NCBI GenBank assembly: GCA_963755085.1
Contig: CAVWIN010000002.1
Location: 124,001-188,000, forward strand
Reading direction: 5' to 3'
Origin: JACVRM01 sp963755085
GTDB lineage: Bacteria > Actinomycetota > Thermoleophilia > Gaiellales > Gaiellaceae
DNA length: 64,000 nt
Numbering within the stretch: the first letter of the stretch is position 1; each line of letters begins with the position of its first letter. Made by a program: the position numbers and the translations under genes. This document shows positions 24,333 to 33,707 of this stretch, piece after piece. The notes beneath the pieces are model-generated. The model searched no databases. It was not told the origin of the DNA and worked only from the letters and a program-made list of their open reading frames with translations.

Positions 24333-25291
24333 TGCTGGCCGTCGCCTTCGCGTCGCCATGGGCCGGGGTCGTCGGGCTGGCCGCCGCGATCCCGCTCGCC
24401 GCGCTGCTCCTCGCGGCGCGACGCTCCGACCGCGTCGCGCGGCTGCTCGGACTGCGCCCGGCGCCGGGCCGGGTCGCGCTTGCGGCCGGGGCGATCGTCG
24501 CGCTCGGCGTGCTGGTCGGCGCGGCCGCGGCGCAGCCGGTCGCGAGCTCGCGCGCGCCGCGCCGCGTCCGCGCGGATGCCGAGGCCTGGTTCGTGGTCGA
24601 TACGTCGCGGTCGATGCTCGCGTCGGAGTCGGTGGAGGCGCCGACGCGGTACGCCCGCGCGCGCCGGGCGGCGATCGCGCTGCGCGCGCGGCTGCCGCAG
24701 GTGGAGGCGGGCATCGCATCGTTTACAGACCGGCCCGTGCCGAACCTGTTCCCGACCGCGTCGCAGCCCGCGTTCGCGGCGACGGCGCTGGGTGCGCTGG
24801 CCATCGAGCGGCCGCCGCCCGGACCGGCCGGCGCGATCCGCTCCAGCTCGTTCGAGGGGCTGGCGGCGATCCCGCGCGACGAGTTCTTCTCGCCGTCCGC
24901 GCGCCGGAGGTTGATCGTCGTGCTCACCGACGCGGAGACGCGCGCGTTTGACGTCCGGCGCACCGCGAAGGCGTTCGGGCCTCGCTACAAGCTGCTGGTC
25001 ATTCGCTTCTGGTCACCCTCCGAGCGCGTGTACCAGCCAGACGGAACGGCCGAGCCGTACCGGCCGGACCCGGCGAGCCACAAGGACGCCGACCGGCTCG
25101 TCCGCGCGACGCACGGCGCGACCTTCGACGAGACGCAGCTGGACGCGGCCGCGGCTGCCGCGCGCGCCTATCTCGGCAGCGGGCCGACGCGGCGCGTCGG
25201 CAACGAGCCGCAGCCGGTGCCGCTCGCGCCCTGGTTGCTGGCTGCGGCGTTCCTGCCGCTCGGGCTGCTGCTCTCGCGCCGCGGTCTCTAA
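24332..25291 (+). CDS. VWA-domain membrane protein (BatA/BatB-like)
   Basis: A 319-residue protein, last of the MoxR operon. Two N-terminal membrane segments precede a von Willebrand A domain with DTSRSMLAS as the metal-binding motif and LIVVLTDAETRAFD downstream. A C-terminal membrane segment (PWLLAAAFLPLGLLLSRRGL) ends in basic residues. The arrangement of membrane pair, VWA domain and C-terminal anchor is that of BatA/BatB. Its stop codon overlaps the -10 element of fbiC. Confidence 0.85.
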   Translation: MLAVAFASPWAGVVGLAAAIPLAALLLAARRSDRVARLLGLRPAPGRVALAAGAIVALGVLVGAAAAQPVASSRAPRRVRADAEAWFVVDTSRSMLASESVEAPTRYARARRAAIALRARLPQVEAGIASFTDRPVPNLFPTASQPAFAATALGALAIERPPPGPAGAIRSSSFEGLAAIPRDEFFSPSARRRLIVVLTDAETRAFDVRRTAKAFGPRYKLLVIRFWSPSERVYQPDGTAEPYRPDPASHKDADRLVRATHGATFDETQLDAAAAAARAYLGSGPTRRVGNEPQPVPLAPWLLAAAFLPLGLLLSRRGL

Positions 25292-25294
25292 GCT
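25289..25294 (+). promoter_or_regulatory. -10 element of fbiC
   Basis: TAAGCT overlaps the stop codon of the preceding gene and ends 6 nt before the fbiC ATG. With only 9 nt between genes, a leaderless fbiC transcript is predicted in addition to any read-through. Confidence 0.45.
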
Positions 25295-25300
25295 CTGGCG

Positions 25301-27844
25301 ATGCCGGACTGGCGCGACGCCCTCGCCGCCGCGGCTGCCGGTGAGCGTCTCGACGCGACGGCGGCCGCGACCCTCGTTGACGCGCCCACGTCTCTGCTCT
25401 GCGAGGCAGCCCAGGGGCTGCGCGTCAGCTGCGTGATCACGTACTCGCCGAAGGTGTTCATCCCGCTCACGCACCTGTGCCGCGACGTGTGCCACTACTG
25501 CACATTCGCGCGGCCGCCGCGGCGCGGCGAGCGGGCGTACATGACCGAGGAGGAGGTGCTCGCCGTCGCCCGCGCGGGCGCCGAGGCCGGCTGCCACGAG
25601 GCGCTCTTCACGCTCGGCGACAAGCCCGAGCTGCGCTACCGCGCCGCCCGCGACGAGCTGGCCGCCCTCGGCTGCGAGACGACGCTCGAGTACCTCGCGC
25701 GCTGCGCCCGCCTCGTGCTCGAGGAGACGGGCCTGCTCCCGCACGTGAACGCCGGCGTGATGGGCCTCGACGATGTGCTCGCACTGCGCGCCGTCAGCGT
25801 CTCGCAAGGGCTGATGCTGGAGGGCTCGGCCCCGGCGCTCGCCGCGCGCGGCGGCCCGCATTTCGGCTCGCCGGACAAGCGCCCGGAGGTGCGGCTCGCG
25901 ACGATCGCAGCGGCCGGCGAGGCGCGCGTGCCGTTCACGAGCGGGATCCTGATCGGCATCGGCGAGACGCGCGCCGAGCGCCTCGACGCGCTGCTGGCGA
26001 TCCGCAACCTGCACGACCGTCACGGCCACGTCCAGGAGGTGATCGTCCAGAACTTCCGGGCGAAGCCGGGGACGAAGATGGCCGGGCATTCCGAGCCCGA
26101 GCTCGACGACGTGCTCTGGAGCGCCGCCGCGGCCCGGCTCGTGCTCGGTTCTCAGATGCACATCCAGGTGCCGCCGAATCTGAGCGCCGACTTCGGCCGG
26201 CTGCTCGAGGCGGGCATCGACGACTGGGGCGGGATCTCGCCCGTCACGATCGACCACGTCAACCCGGAGGCGCCCTGGCCGGCCGTCGCCGCGCTGGAGC
26301 GGGCGACCCAGGCGGCCGGGCTCGAGCTCGCGCCCCGGCTCCCGGTCTACCCCGAGTACGTGCGCGATCCGGGCAGCTGGCTCGACGACGGCATCGTCGC
26401 CGCGACCCTGCGCCGCTCGGACGCGCTCGGGCTCGCCCGCGAGGACACCTGGTCGGCCGGCGCAGCCGTGCCCGTGCCGGCCAGGTCCGTGCAGGCTCTC
26501 CTCGGGGGTCAGACCCTGGTACCAGAGAAGCCGTCACGAAGGCGTGCCAGAAGCGTGTCGGAAGTGTCACGGGCGCTCGACTCCGCCGGGCGCGGCGACG
26601 AGCTCTGCGAGGCCGACCTGGTCGCGATGCTCACGGCCCGCGGCCGCGAGGCCGCCGCCGTCTGCGCGGCCGCCGACGACCTGCGGCGCGAGGTCAACGG
26701 TGACGACGTCACCTACGTCGTCACCCGGAACGTCAACTACACGAACGTGTGCTACTTCCGCTGCGGCTTCTGCGCCTTCTCGAAGGGCAAGCTCGCCGCC
26801 AGCCTGCGCGGCAAGCCGTACCTCGTCCCGCATGCCGAGGTGGCGCGCCGCGCGCGCGAGGCATGGGAGCGGGGCGCGACCGAGGTCTGCCTCCAGGGCG
26901 GGATCCACCCGGGCTTCACCGGCCGCCAGTACCTCGAGGTCTGCCGCGCCGTGAAGGACGCGGTGCCGGACATCCACGTGCACGCGTTCTCCGCGCTCGA
27001 GATCTGGCAGGGCGCGTCGACGCTGCGCATGCCGCTCGACCGCTACCTCGCCGAGCTGCGCGACGCCGGCCTCTCCTCGCTGCCCGGCACGGCTGCGGAG
27101 ATCCTCGACGACGAGGTGCGCCGCGAGCTCTGCCCCGACAAGGTCACGACCGACCAGTGGCTGCACGTCCACGAAACCGCGCACCGCGCCGGCCTGCGCT
27201 CCACGGCGACGATCATGTTCGGGCACATCGACCGGCCGTGGCACGTCGCCCGCCACCTGCTGCGTGTGCGCGACCTGCAGCGGCGAACCGGCGGATTCAC
27301 GGAGCTCGTGCCGCTGCCGTTCGTGCACATGGAGGCGCCCATCTACCTCAAGGGCAAGGCGCGACCGGGGCCGACGTTCCGGGAGGCGATCCTGCTGCAT
27401 GCGGTCGCGCGGCTCGCGCTGCACCCGGAGATCCGGAACATCCAGGCCTCCTGGGTGAAGCTCGGCCTCGACGGCGCGCAGGTCGCGCTGCAGGCCGGGT
27501 GCAACGATCTCGGTGGGACGCTGATGAACGAGTCGATCTCGCGCGCCGCGGGCGCGAGCCACGGCGAGGAGGTGCCGCCCGAGCGGATGGACGACACGAT
27601 CCGCGCGCTCGGCCGCGCGCCCCGCCGCCGGTCGACGCTCTACGGCGAGCCGCCGGCCGCGCAGGTCGAGCGCTCGTACGGCGCCACGCCGCTGTCGCCG
27701 CCGGTGAACCCGCCCGTCAAGGACGCGAAGCTCGTGGCGCCGCCGCGGCTCGTCCGGCCGGGCTTCGCCCTAGACCTCGACGGCGAGCAGATCCTCGAGC
27801 GTCTCTCGCCGGCGGACGAGCCGCGCCTCGCCGTCGCGGACTAG
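25301..27844 (+). CDS. fbiC: Bifunctional FO synthase (CofG-CofH fusion), coenzyme F420 biosynthesis
   Basis: An 847-residue fusion of two radical-SAM enzymes that join tyrosine and a flavin precursor into FO, the deazaflavin chromophore of coenzyme F420. The N-terminal CofG half has C60, C64 and C67 in CRDVCHYC. The C-terminal CofH half has C484, C488 and C491 in CYFRCGFC. Both clusters are intact. The fused form is typical of actinobacteria and the length matches the roughly 856 residues known there. The 3' end overlaps the convergent lysA gene by 75 nt. The organism is therefore predicted to make F420. Confidence 0.96.
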   Translation: MPDWRDALAAAAAGERLDATAAATLVDAPTSLLCEAAQGLRVSCVITYSPKVFIPLTHLCRDVCHYCTFARPPRRGERAYMTEEEVLAVARAGAEAGCHEALFTLGDKPELRYRAARDELAALGCETTLEYLARCARLVLEETGLLPHVNAGVMGLDDVLALRAVSVSQGLMLEGSAPALAARGGPHFGSPDKRPEVRLATIAAAGEARVPFTSGILIGIGETRAERLDALLAIRNLHDRHGHVQEVIVQNFRAKPGTKMAGHSEPELDDVLWSAAAARLVLGSQMHIQVPPNLSADFGRLLEAGIDDWGGISPVTIDHVNPEAPWPAVAALERATQAAGLELAPRLPVYPEYVRDPGSWLDDGIVAATLRRSDALGLAREDTWSAGAAVPVPARSVQALLGGQTLVPEKPSRRRARSVSEVSRALDSAGRGDELCEADLVAMLTARGREAAAVCAAADDLRREVNGDDVTYVVTRNVNYTNVCYFRCGFCAFSKGKLAASLRGKPYLVPHAEVARRAREAWERGATEVCLQGGIHPGFTGRQYLEVCRAVKDAVPDIHVHAFSALEIWQGASTLRMPLDRYLAELRDAGLSSLPGTAAEILDDEVRRELCPDKVTTDQWLHVHETAHRAGLRSTATIMFGHIDRPWHVARHLLRVRDLQRRTGGFTELVPLPFVHMEAPIYLKGKARPGPTFREAILLHAVARLALHPEIRNIQASWVKLGLDGAQVALQAGCNDLGGTLMNESISRAAGASHGEEVPPERMDDTIRALGRAPRRRSTLYGEPPAAQVERSYGATPLSPPVNPPVKDAKLVAPPRLVRPGFALDLDGEQILERLSPADEPRLAVAD

Positions 27845-29032
27845 CACGGCGGCCGGCCGCAGCACGCTGTTGTAGTTCGACGCCATCGAGAGGGTGTACG
27901 CGCCGGTCGCGGCCACCGCGAGCAGGTCGCCCCGAGCCGGAGCGGGGAGCGCGACCCGGTCGACGAGCACGTCGCCCGACTCGCAGTGCTTGCCGGCAAC
28001 GGTGTAGAAGCCGTCCGCCTCGGCCTCGGGTCGCCCCGCGACCACGACCGTGTGCCGGGCGCCGTAGAGCTGCGGCCGCGGGTTGTCGGACATGCCGCCG
28101 TCGACGGCGACGTAGGTGGTCGCCTCACTTGCCCGCTTGACGACGCCGACGCGGTACAGCGTCACGCCGGCCGGCCCGACGAGCGAACGGCCCGGCTCGA
28201 GAATCACGCCCGCCGCCGGCAGGCCGTGCAGCTGCCACTGGTGCCCGAGCCGCTCGAGCAGCGATCCGACGAACTCGCGTATGTCGGGCGGCCGGTCCTC
28301 GTCGACGTACTGGATGCCGAGCCCGCCGCCGAGGTCGACCACCTCGGGCACCCAGTCAAGCTGCGCGCGCAGGTCGGCGGAGAAGGCAGCGAGCCAGTCG
28401 ACGCTCATGCGCGCGGCCAGCGAGTCGAGCAGGTGCGAGCCGAGGTGCAGGTGCAGGCCCGCTACGGAGAGGCCCGCGGTGCGCGCGGCGCGCACCGCCT
28501 CGAACGCGTCGTCCGGCGGGAGCCCGAACTTGGAGCCGTGGTGCCCGGTGCGCACGGCGTCGTGCGTGTCGGCGTCGATCCCTGGCGTGACGCGGACGAG
28601 CACGCGGCGCACGCCCGTGCGGGCGGCGCGCGCAATGTCGTCGAACGAGTCGATGACGAGATAGGCGATGTCCGCGCCGGCCGCCCGCTCGATCTCGTCG
28701 TCCGCCTTGTTGTTGCCGTGGAAGACGATCCGGTCGCGGTCGACGCCGGCGCGCAGCGCGTACTCCAGCTCGCCCGCGGTCGAGACGTCGGCGCCCAGGC
28801 CCTGCTCGGCCAGCAGCCGCAGCACGGCGAGGTTCGGCAGCGCCTTGACGCTGTACGCGATCAGCGCCTCCGGCGCCGCCTCGCGGTACGCCCGCGCCCG
28901 CGCGAGCAGCGTCTCTTCGTCGAGCACCATGAGCGGCGTGCCGAACTGCTCGGCGAGCACGCTTGCGCGCAGGCCGCCGACGGCGAGCTCGCCGCCCTCG
29001 ATGGTGGTCGTGTCAGGAAACGGGCCGTGCAC
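27770..29032 (-). CDS. lysA: Diaminopimelate decarboxylase
   Basis: A 420-residue fold-type III PLP enzyme making L-lysine from meso-diaminopimelate. PLP binds at the Lys in IAYSVKALPN. HLHLGSH and the glycine-rich VVDLGGGLGIQY hold the phosphate. EPGRSLVGPAG and CESGDVL (the latter from the second subunit's active-site loop) complete the site. The GTG at 29030-29032 was chosen because it overlaps the end of argH by 20 nt and gives the usual N-terminus. It is the last gene of the argC-to-lysA run, so lysine and arginine synthesis may be co-transcribed. Confidence 0.95.
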   Translation of the reverse strand: MHGPFPDTTTIEGGELAVGGLRASVLAEQFGTPLMVLDEETLLARARAYREAAPEALIAYSVKALPNLAVLRLLAEQGLGADVSTAGELEYALRAGVDRDRIVFHGNNKADDEIERAAGADIAYLVIDSFDDIARAARTGVRRVLVRVTPGIDADTHDAVRTGHHGSKFGLPPDDAFEAVRAARTAGLSVAGLHLHLGSHLLDSLAARMSVDWLAAFSADLRAQLDWVPEVVDLGGGLGIQYVDEDRPPDIREFVGSLLERLGHQWQLHGLPAAGVILEPGRSLVGPAGVTLYRVGVVKRASEATTYVAVDGGMSDNPRPQLYGARHTVVVAGRPEAEADGFYTVAGKHCESGDVLVDRVALPAPARGDLLAVAATGAYTLSMASNYNSVLRPAAVLVRDGEARLVRRRETLEDLLAVEV

Positions 29033-30245
29033 CGAGGCGCATTCTCGCCGCCGCGAGCGCCTCGTGGACGCCGCCCGGCCCGGGAGCGGCCCGCGGCGCC
29101 GCCTCGACGCCCGCGAACGAGCCCTCGCGTACCTGGGCGGCGATCTGCTCGTGAGCGTCGCGGAACGGCACGCCGTCGCGTACGAGCGCCTCGGCCGCGT
29201 CGGTCGCGGCCAGCAGCGGGTCGGCCACGGCGGCGGCCAGCCGCTCACGGTCGAACACGATCCCCTCGACGAGCGCGGCCAACGCCGGCAGTCCGAGCGC
29301 GAGGTCACGCCGCGCCCCGAACACCGGCGACTTGTCCTCCTGGAGGTCGCGGTCGTAAGCGAGCGGGATGCCCTTGACGACCGCGAGCAGCCCGGCCAGC
29401 CGCCCGAGTGCCGTCCCCGCCTTGCCGCGGACGAGCTCGGCGACGTCGGGGTTGAGCTTCTGCGGCATCATCGACGACCCGGTCGCGGCCGCCTCGGGCA
29501 GCCGGACGAAGCCGAACTCCGACGACGCCCAGAGCACCAGCTCCTCGCCGATCCTTGAGAGGTGCGAGAACAGCACCGCGCACGCATACAGGTAGTCGAG
29601 CGCGAAGTCGCGGTCGGCGACGGCGTCGAGCGAGTTCCGCATCCCGCCCTCCGGCTGGGGGAGGGGCAGCGTGGAGCCGGCCAGAGCGCCTGCCCCGAGC
29701 GGCGACGGCGCCGCCTGCGCGGCCGCGAAGCCGAACCGTTCGCGGTCGCGGTCGAGCATCTCCACCCAGGCGAGCAGGTGGTGCCCGACCGTGACTGGCT
29801 GCGCGCGCTGCAGGTGCGTGTACCCGGGCATCGGCGTGTCGGCCTCCGTCTCGGCGCGGTCGAGTACGACGCCGGCGAAGGCCTCGATCGCGGCGACCGC
29901 CTCGTCGCATGCGTCGCCGGCGTAGAGCCGGAACGCCGCCGCCACCTGGTCGTTCCGCGACCGGCCCGCGTGGATCTTGCGCCCGAGCGGCCCGAGCTCG
30001 CGCTCGATGGCCGAGTGGACGTCCTCGTCGTCCGGCGCGATGACGCGGCCGGCGGCGATGCGGTCGAGCGCCGCCTCGACCGCCGCCAGCTCCTCGGCGG
30101 TCAGGAGGCCGGCTGCGGCGAGCCGCCCCGCGTGGAGGCGGCTCGCCCGGCAGTCGTAGGGGAGCAGCTCGGCGTCGTCCGCCTTGAGGAACGCCCAGAC
30201 GCGCCGGTCGATCGGCGTCGCCGTGCGTGCGCCCCAGACGGTCAC
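29013..30245 (-). CDS. argH: Argininosuccinate lyase
   Basis: A 410-residue fumarase-superfamily enzyme that releases arginine and fumarate from argininosuccinate. The superfamily signature GSSMMPQKLNPD lies near residue 255, with catalytic-site segments HSAIERELG and GYTHLQRAQPVT before it. KIHAGRSRNDQVA is also diagnostic. It is somewhat shorter than the usual 460 residues at the C-terminus but retains all core motifs. The GTG start overlaps the argG stop. argG-argH is the final pair of arginine synthesis. Confidence 0.95.
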   Translation of the reverse strand: MTVWGARTATPIDRRVWAFLKADDAELLPYDCRASRLHAGRLAAAGLLTAEELAAVEAALDRIAAGRVIAPDDEDVHSAIERELGPLGRKIHAGRSRNDQVAAAFRLYAGDACDEAVAAIEAFAGVVLDRAETEADTPMPGYTHLQRAQPVTVGHHLLAWVEMLDRDRERFGFAAAQAAPSPLGAGALAGSTLPLPQPEGGMRNSLDAVADRDFALDYLYACAVLFSHLSRIGEELVLWASSEFGFVRLPEAAATGSSMMPQKLNPDVAELVRGKAGTALGRLAGLLAVVKGIPLAYDRDLQEDKSPVFGARRDLALGLPALAALVEGIVFDRERLAAAVADPLLAATDAAEALVRDGVPFRDAHEQIAAQVREGSFAGVEAAPRAAPGPGGVHEALAAARMRLGARPVS

Positions 30246-31448
30246 GTCACCGTCGCGGAGACCTGCTGCCGCGCCGCAGCGAGCTGCGCCTCGAGCCCGA
30301 GCAGCTGGATGAAGCCCTCGGCAGACGCGTGCGGGAACGTCTCGCCGGTCGCGTACGACGCCAGCGTCTCGGCGTACAGCGCGTTCCGCGACCGCCGGCC
30401 GCTGACGACGGCCGACCCGGACTGGAGCCGGATCCGCACCTCGCCGGTGACGAGCTTCTGCGTCTCCGCGAAGAACGCGTCATAGGCAGCGCGCACCGGC
30501 GTGAACCAGAAGCCGTCGTACACGAGCTGCGCCCACTTCGGCTCTAATTCGCGCTTCGCGATCTGCTCGGCCTTGGTCAGGACGAGGTCCTCGAGGGCGT
30601 CGTGCGCCGCGATCAGCGTCAGCGCGGCCGGCGCCTCGTAGAGCTCGCGGCTCTTGATGCCGACGACGCGGTTCTCGATCATGTCGATCCGGCCGATGCC
30701 GCGCGAGCCGGCGAGCCCGTTCAGGGCGGCGATCAGCTCGGCCAGCGGTCAGCTCCTCGCAGTCCAGCGAGACGGGGAGGCCCGCCTCGAAGCCGATGAC
30801 GATGTCGACCGGGTCGGCGGCCGCCGACGGCGCGACGGTCAGCACGAATGCCGCCTCGGGCGGGGCCGCCCAGGGATCCTCGAGCACGCCGGCCTCGATC
30901 GCGCGGCCGAACAGGTTGTCGTCGATCGAGAACGGCGACTCCGGCTTGGCCTCGATCGGGATCCCGCGCTCGGCGGCGTAGGCGATCTCGGCGTCGCGCG
31001 TCCACGGCGTGTCCCGCAGCGGAGCGATCACGTGCACGCCCGGGTACGTGGCCTTGAACGCCAGCTCGAGGCGCACCTGGTCGTTGCCCTTGCCGGTGCA
31101 GCCGTGCACGATCGCGTCGGCCCCGAGCTCGCGGGCGATCTCGCCGATCGCCTCGCCGATGATCGGCCGCGACAACGACGAGATCAGCGGGTACTTGCCC
31201 TCGTAGAGCGCGTTCGCGAGCAGTGCCTTCGCGACGACCTCCTCGGCGAACTGGTCCTTGCGGTCGAGCAGGATGACGTCGTCGGCTCCGGCGGCATAGC
31301 CGCGCTGGATGGCCGGCTCGAAGTCGGCCTCCTGGCCCACGTCGACGAGCACCGCGATCACCTCGTCGAAGCCGTAGTCCTCCTTCAGCCATGCGATCGC
31401 GCAGCTCGTGTCGAGCCCGCCCGAGTAGGCGAGAACAGCTTTGCTCAT
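30242..31448 (-). CDS. argG: Argininosuccinate synthase, broken by a single-base frameshift
   Basis: The ATP-dependent ligase joining citrulline and aspartate. The P-loop AYSGGLDTSCAIAWL is at the N-terminus, and CTGKGNDQVRLEL and YSPFSID-like segments follow. The frame breaks after SLDCEELTA. The continuation LAELIAALNGLAGSRGIGRIDM and IENRVVGIKSRE, ending QQVSATVT, lies in the next frame. One extra base near 30746 explains it; removing it gives a normal 401-residue protein. Given an otherwise intact arg operon, a sequence error is more likely than a true null. ATG overlaps the argR stop. Confidence 0.85.
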
Positions 31449-31909
31449 TACGTGTCTCCTTCGAGGTGGTGGGTCAGCTCCTCGGCGAGCTGGGCGCCCG
31501 TGAGGCCGTCGCGCGCGGCGACGAAGATCGTGTCGTCGCCGGCGACGGTGCCGGCGATGTCGGCGAGGCCCGCCGTGTCGATCGCGCGCGCGAGCGCATT
31601 CGCGGTGCCGGGCGGCGTGCGCACGACGACCAGCGGGCCGGTCGGCGTGACCGATACCGTCCACCGCCGCAGGGCAGAGGTCAGCTCGTCGAGGCGCGAC
31701 AGGTCGTCGGCGCCGGGCAGCGCGTAGACGAGCGAGCCGTCCCCGGCCCGCACCTTGACCAGCCCGAGCTGCGCGATGTCGCGCGAGACGGTGGTCTGGA
31801 CGGCGTCGAAACCCTGCTCGCGGAGCGCGGCGACGACCTCTTCCTGCGTGCCGAGCCTGCGTTCCTGGACGAGCCGGAGAATCGCGCCCTGGCGGTCGTA
31901 CTTGCTCAC
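31448..31909 (-). CDS. argR: Arginine repressor
   Basis: A 153-residue ArgR. The N-terminal winged helix contains TQEEVVAALREQGFDAVQTTVSRDIAQLGLVKV, with the TVSRDI recognition-helix signature near residue 45. The C-terminal hexamerisation and arginine-binding domain includes GTVAGDDTIFVAARDG, with the paired aspartates that contact arginine. With arginine bound it represses ARG-box promoters, and two such boxes lie upstream of argC and carA. It sits between argD and argG with stop-start overlaps, so it represses its own operon. Confidence 0.94.
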   Translation of the reverse strand: MSKYDRQGAILRLVQERRLGTQEEVVAALREQGFDAVQTTVSRDIAQLGLVKVRAGDGSLVYALPGADDLSRLDELTSALRRWTVSVTPTGPLVVVRTPPGTANALARAIDTAGLADIAGTVAGDDTIFVAARDGLTGAQLAEELTHHLEGDT

Positions 31910-33042
31910 GCGAGCACCTCCTCGAGGATGGACAGCGCCTGATCGGCCTCGGCGGCCGTCAGCGTCAGCGACGGCGTGATCCGGATGGCGGTCGGGCTCG
32001 CCGGGCCGACGAGCAGCCCGTGCTGCAGGCACGCGGCAATCACGTCGGCTGCGGGCCGGTCGAGCTCGGCGGCGAGCAGCAGCCCGAGGCCACGCGTCTC
32101 GACGACGGCCGGCAGGGCGTTCAGGCCGGCGGTGAGCTGCGCCGAGCGCTCGCGCACACGGCCGAGCAGCTCCTCTGTGAACTCGTCGAGCACGGCGCAG
32201 GCGGCCGCGCAGGTAACCGGGTTGCCGCCGAAGGTGGAGGCGTGGTCACCGGGGACGAAGCCGGCGGGCGCGTCGTCGCCGACGAGCAGCGCGCCGACCG
32301 GCAGCCCGTTGGCGAGGCCCTTGGCGAGCGTCACGGCGTCGGGCTTCACGCCGGCCTGCTCCCAGGCGAAGAAGGTGCCGGTGCGGCCCACGCCGGTCTG
32401 CACCTCGTCGAAGAGCAGCACCGCGCCGTGCTGATCGGCCAGCGTGCGCGCCGCCTGCAGGAAGGTGGGCGCGAGCGGGTGGACGCCGCCCTCGCCGAGC
32501 ACCGGCTCGAGGATGATGGCGGCGGTATCCGGGCCGACGGCCGTGGCGAGCGCGGCGGTGTCGCCCGGCTCGACGAACGTGGCGCCCGGGAGCATCGGCT
32601 CGAACGCCGTCCGCTTCGCGGGCTGCCCGGTGACCGCCAGCGCGCCGAACGTGCGCCCATGGAACGAGCCCTCGAGCGCGACGAAGCCGCTGCGGCCGGT
32701 CGCCTTGCGCGCGTACTTGAGTGCTGCTTCGTTGGCCTCCGCGCCCGAGTTGCAGAAGAACGCACCGGCGCCCCCGAACCGGTCGGAGAGCCGCGAGGCG
32801 AGCGCCTGCATGGGCTCCGTCCAGTAGAGGTTCGAGACGTGCCAGAGCTTCTCGAGCTGCTCGTGGGCCGCAGCGAGCGGCGCGGGGTGGAGGTGGCCGA
32901 GCCCGACGACGGCGATGCCGGCAACCAGGTCGAGGTAGCGCGTGCCGTCGTCGCCGGTGAGCCAGGCGCCCTCGCCGCGCACGAACGTCACGTCTGCACG
33001 CGCGTAGGTCGGCAGCACGTGGGCGCCGGGCATGGTCTTCAC
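31906..33042 (-). CDS. argD: Acetylornithine aminotransferase
   Basis: A 378-residue class III PLP aminotransferase. Signatures are FFCNSGAEANEAALKYARK, GSFHGRTFGALAVTGQ, and FDEVQTGVGRTGTFFAWEQ. The PLP lysine is in TLAKGLANGLPVGALL. It converts N-acetylglutamate semialdehyde to N-acetylornithine and may also serve as the succinyl-DAP aminotransferase. The GTG start overlaps the argB stop, and a second possible start (ATG) is three codons in. In many actinobacteria argF follows argD, but here argR follows directly. Confidence 0.95.
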   Translation of the reverse strand: MKTMPGAHVLPTYARADVTFVRGEGAWLTGDDGTRYLDLVAGIAVVGLGHLHPAPLAAAHEQLEKLWHVSNLYWTEPMQALASRLSDRFGGAGAFFCNSGAEANEAALKYARKATGRSGFVALEGSFHGRTFGALAVTGQPAKRTAFEPMLPGATFVEPGDTAALATAVGPDTAAIILEPVLGEGGVHPLAPTFLQAARTLADQHGAVLLFDEVQTGVGRTGTFFAWEQAGVKPDAVTLAKGLANGLPVGALLVGDDAPAGFVPGDHASTFGGNPVTCAAACAVLDEFTEELLGRVRERSAQLTAGLNALPAVVETRGLGLLLAAELDRPAADVIAACLQHGLLVGPASPTAIRITPSLTLTAAEADQALSILEEVLA

Positions 33043-33707
33043 GCGACCACCGCCGTCCGGCCGATCTCGGCCTGCACGCCCTGCCGCGCGGCGGTGACGG
33101 CCGCGTGCAGCTTCGGCTGGATGCCGCCCTGGAGCGCGCCGGTGTCGAGCAGCTCGGCGGCGTCGTCGGCGGCAATGCGCGACACGACGGCGCCGGCGAG
33201 CAGCAGGCCGGGTACGTCGGTGAGGAAGAGGATGCGCTCCGCCTCGAGGCCGATCGCGAGCGCGGAGGCGGCCTCGTCGGCGTTGACGTTCAGCGGCCCG
33301 GCCGCGAGGGGCGCGACCACGGGAATGAGACCGGCGGCGAGCGCCTCGAGCACGGCCGGCGGAGCGCTCGGGAGCGGGTCGCCGACCTCGCCGAGCTCGT
33401 CGATGCGCGTGGCCTGGAGGCCGATCTCGTCGCCCATGAGGCCGACGGCTCCGGGGCCAATGGCACGGCACAGGGCGGCGTTGACCGCAGCCATCGACTC
33501 GCGCACGACGCCGAGCGCCTCGGGCCTCGTCACGCGGCGGCCGCGGACGAACTCGACGGCGAGGCCGCGGCGCTCCATCTCCGCGGAGATCTGCAGGCCT
33601 GCCCCGTGCACGACTACGACCGGGTTGCCGGCGTCGAGGAAGGGCCGCACGAGCGCGGCCGCCTCGCCGGCGACCGAGCCGCCGCACTTCACGACGACGG
33701 GCTTCAC
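33039..33707 (-). CDS. argB: Acetylglutamate kinase, unusually short
   Basis: An amino-acid kinase of 222 residues phosphorylating N-acetylglutamate. The N-terminal VVVKCGGSVAG holds the phosphate-binding Lys and Gly pair. VVVVHGAGLQIS binds the substrate, and LNVNADEAASALAI and ILFLTDVPGLL follow. Most ArgB proteins have 258-300 residues, and the arginine-sensitive forms carry an extra N-terminal helix. This one begins directly at the first strand, so it lacks the helix used for hexamer-based feedback inhibition. GTG and TGA overlaps couple it to argJ and argD. Confidence 0.92.
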   Translation of the reverse strand: MKPVVVKCGGSVAGEAAALVRPFLDAGNPVVVVHGAGLQISAEMERRGLAVEFVRGRRVTRPEALGVVRESMAAVNAALCRAIGPGAVGLMGDEIGLQATRIDELGEVGDPLPSAPPAVLEALAAGLIPVVAPLAAGPLNVNADEAASALAIGLEAERILFLTDVPGLLLAGAVVSRIAADDAAELLDTGALQGGIQPKLHAAVTAARQGVQAEIGRTAVVA

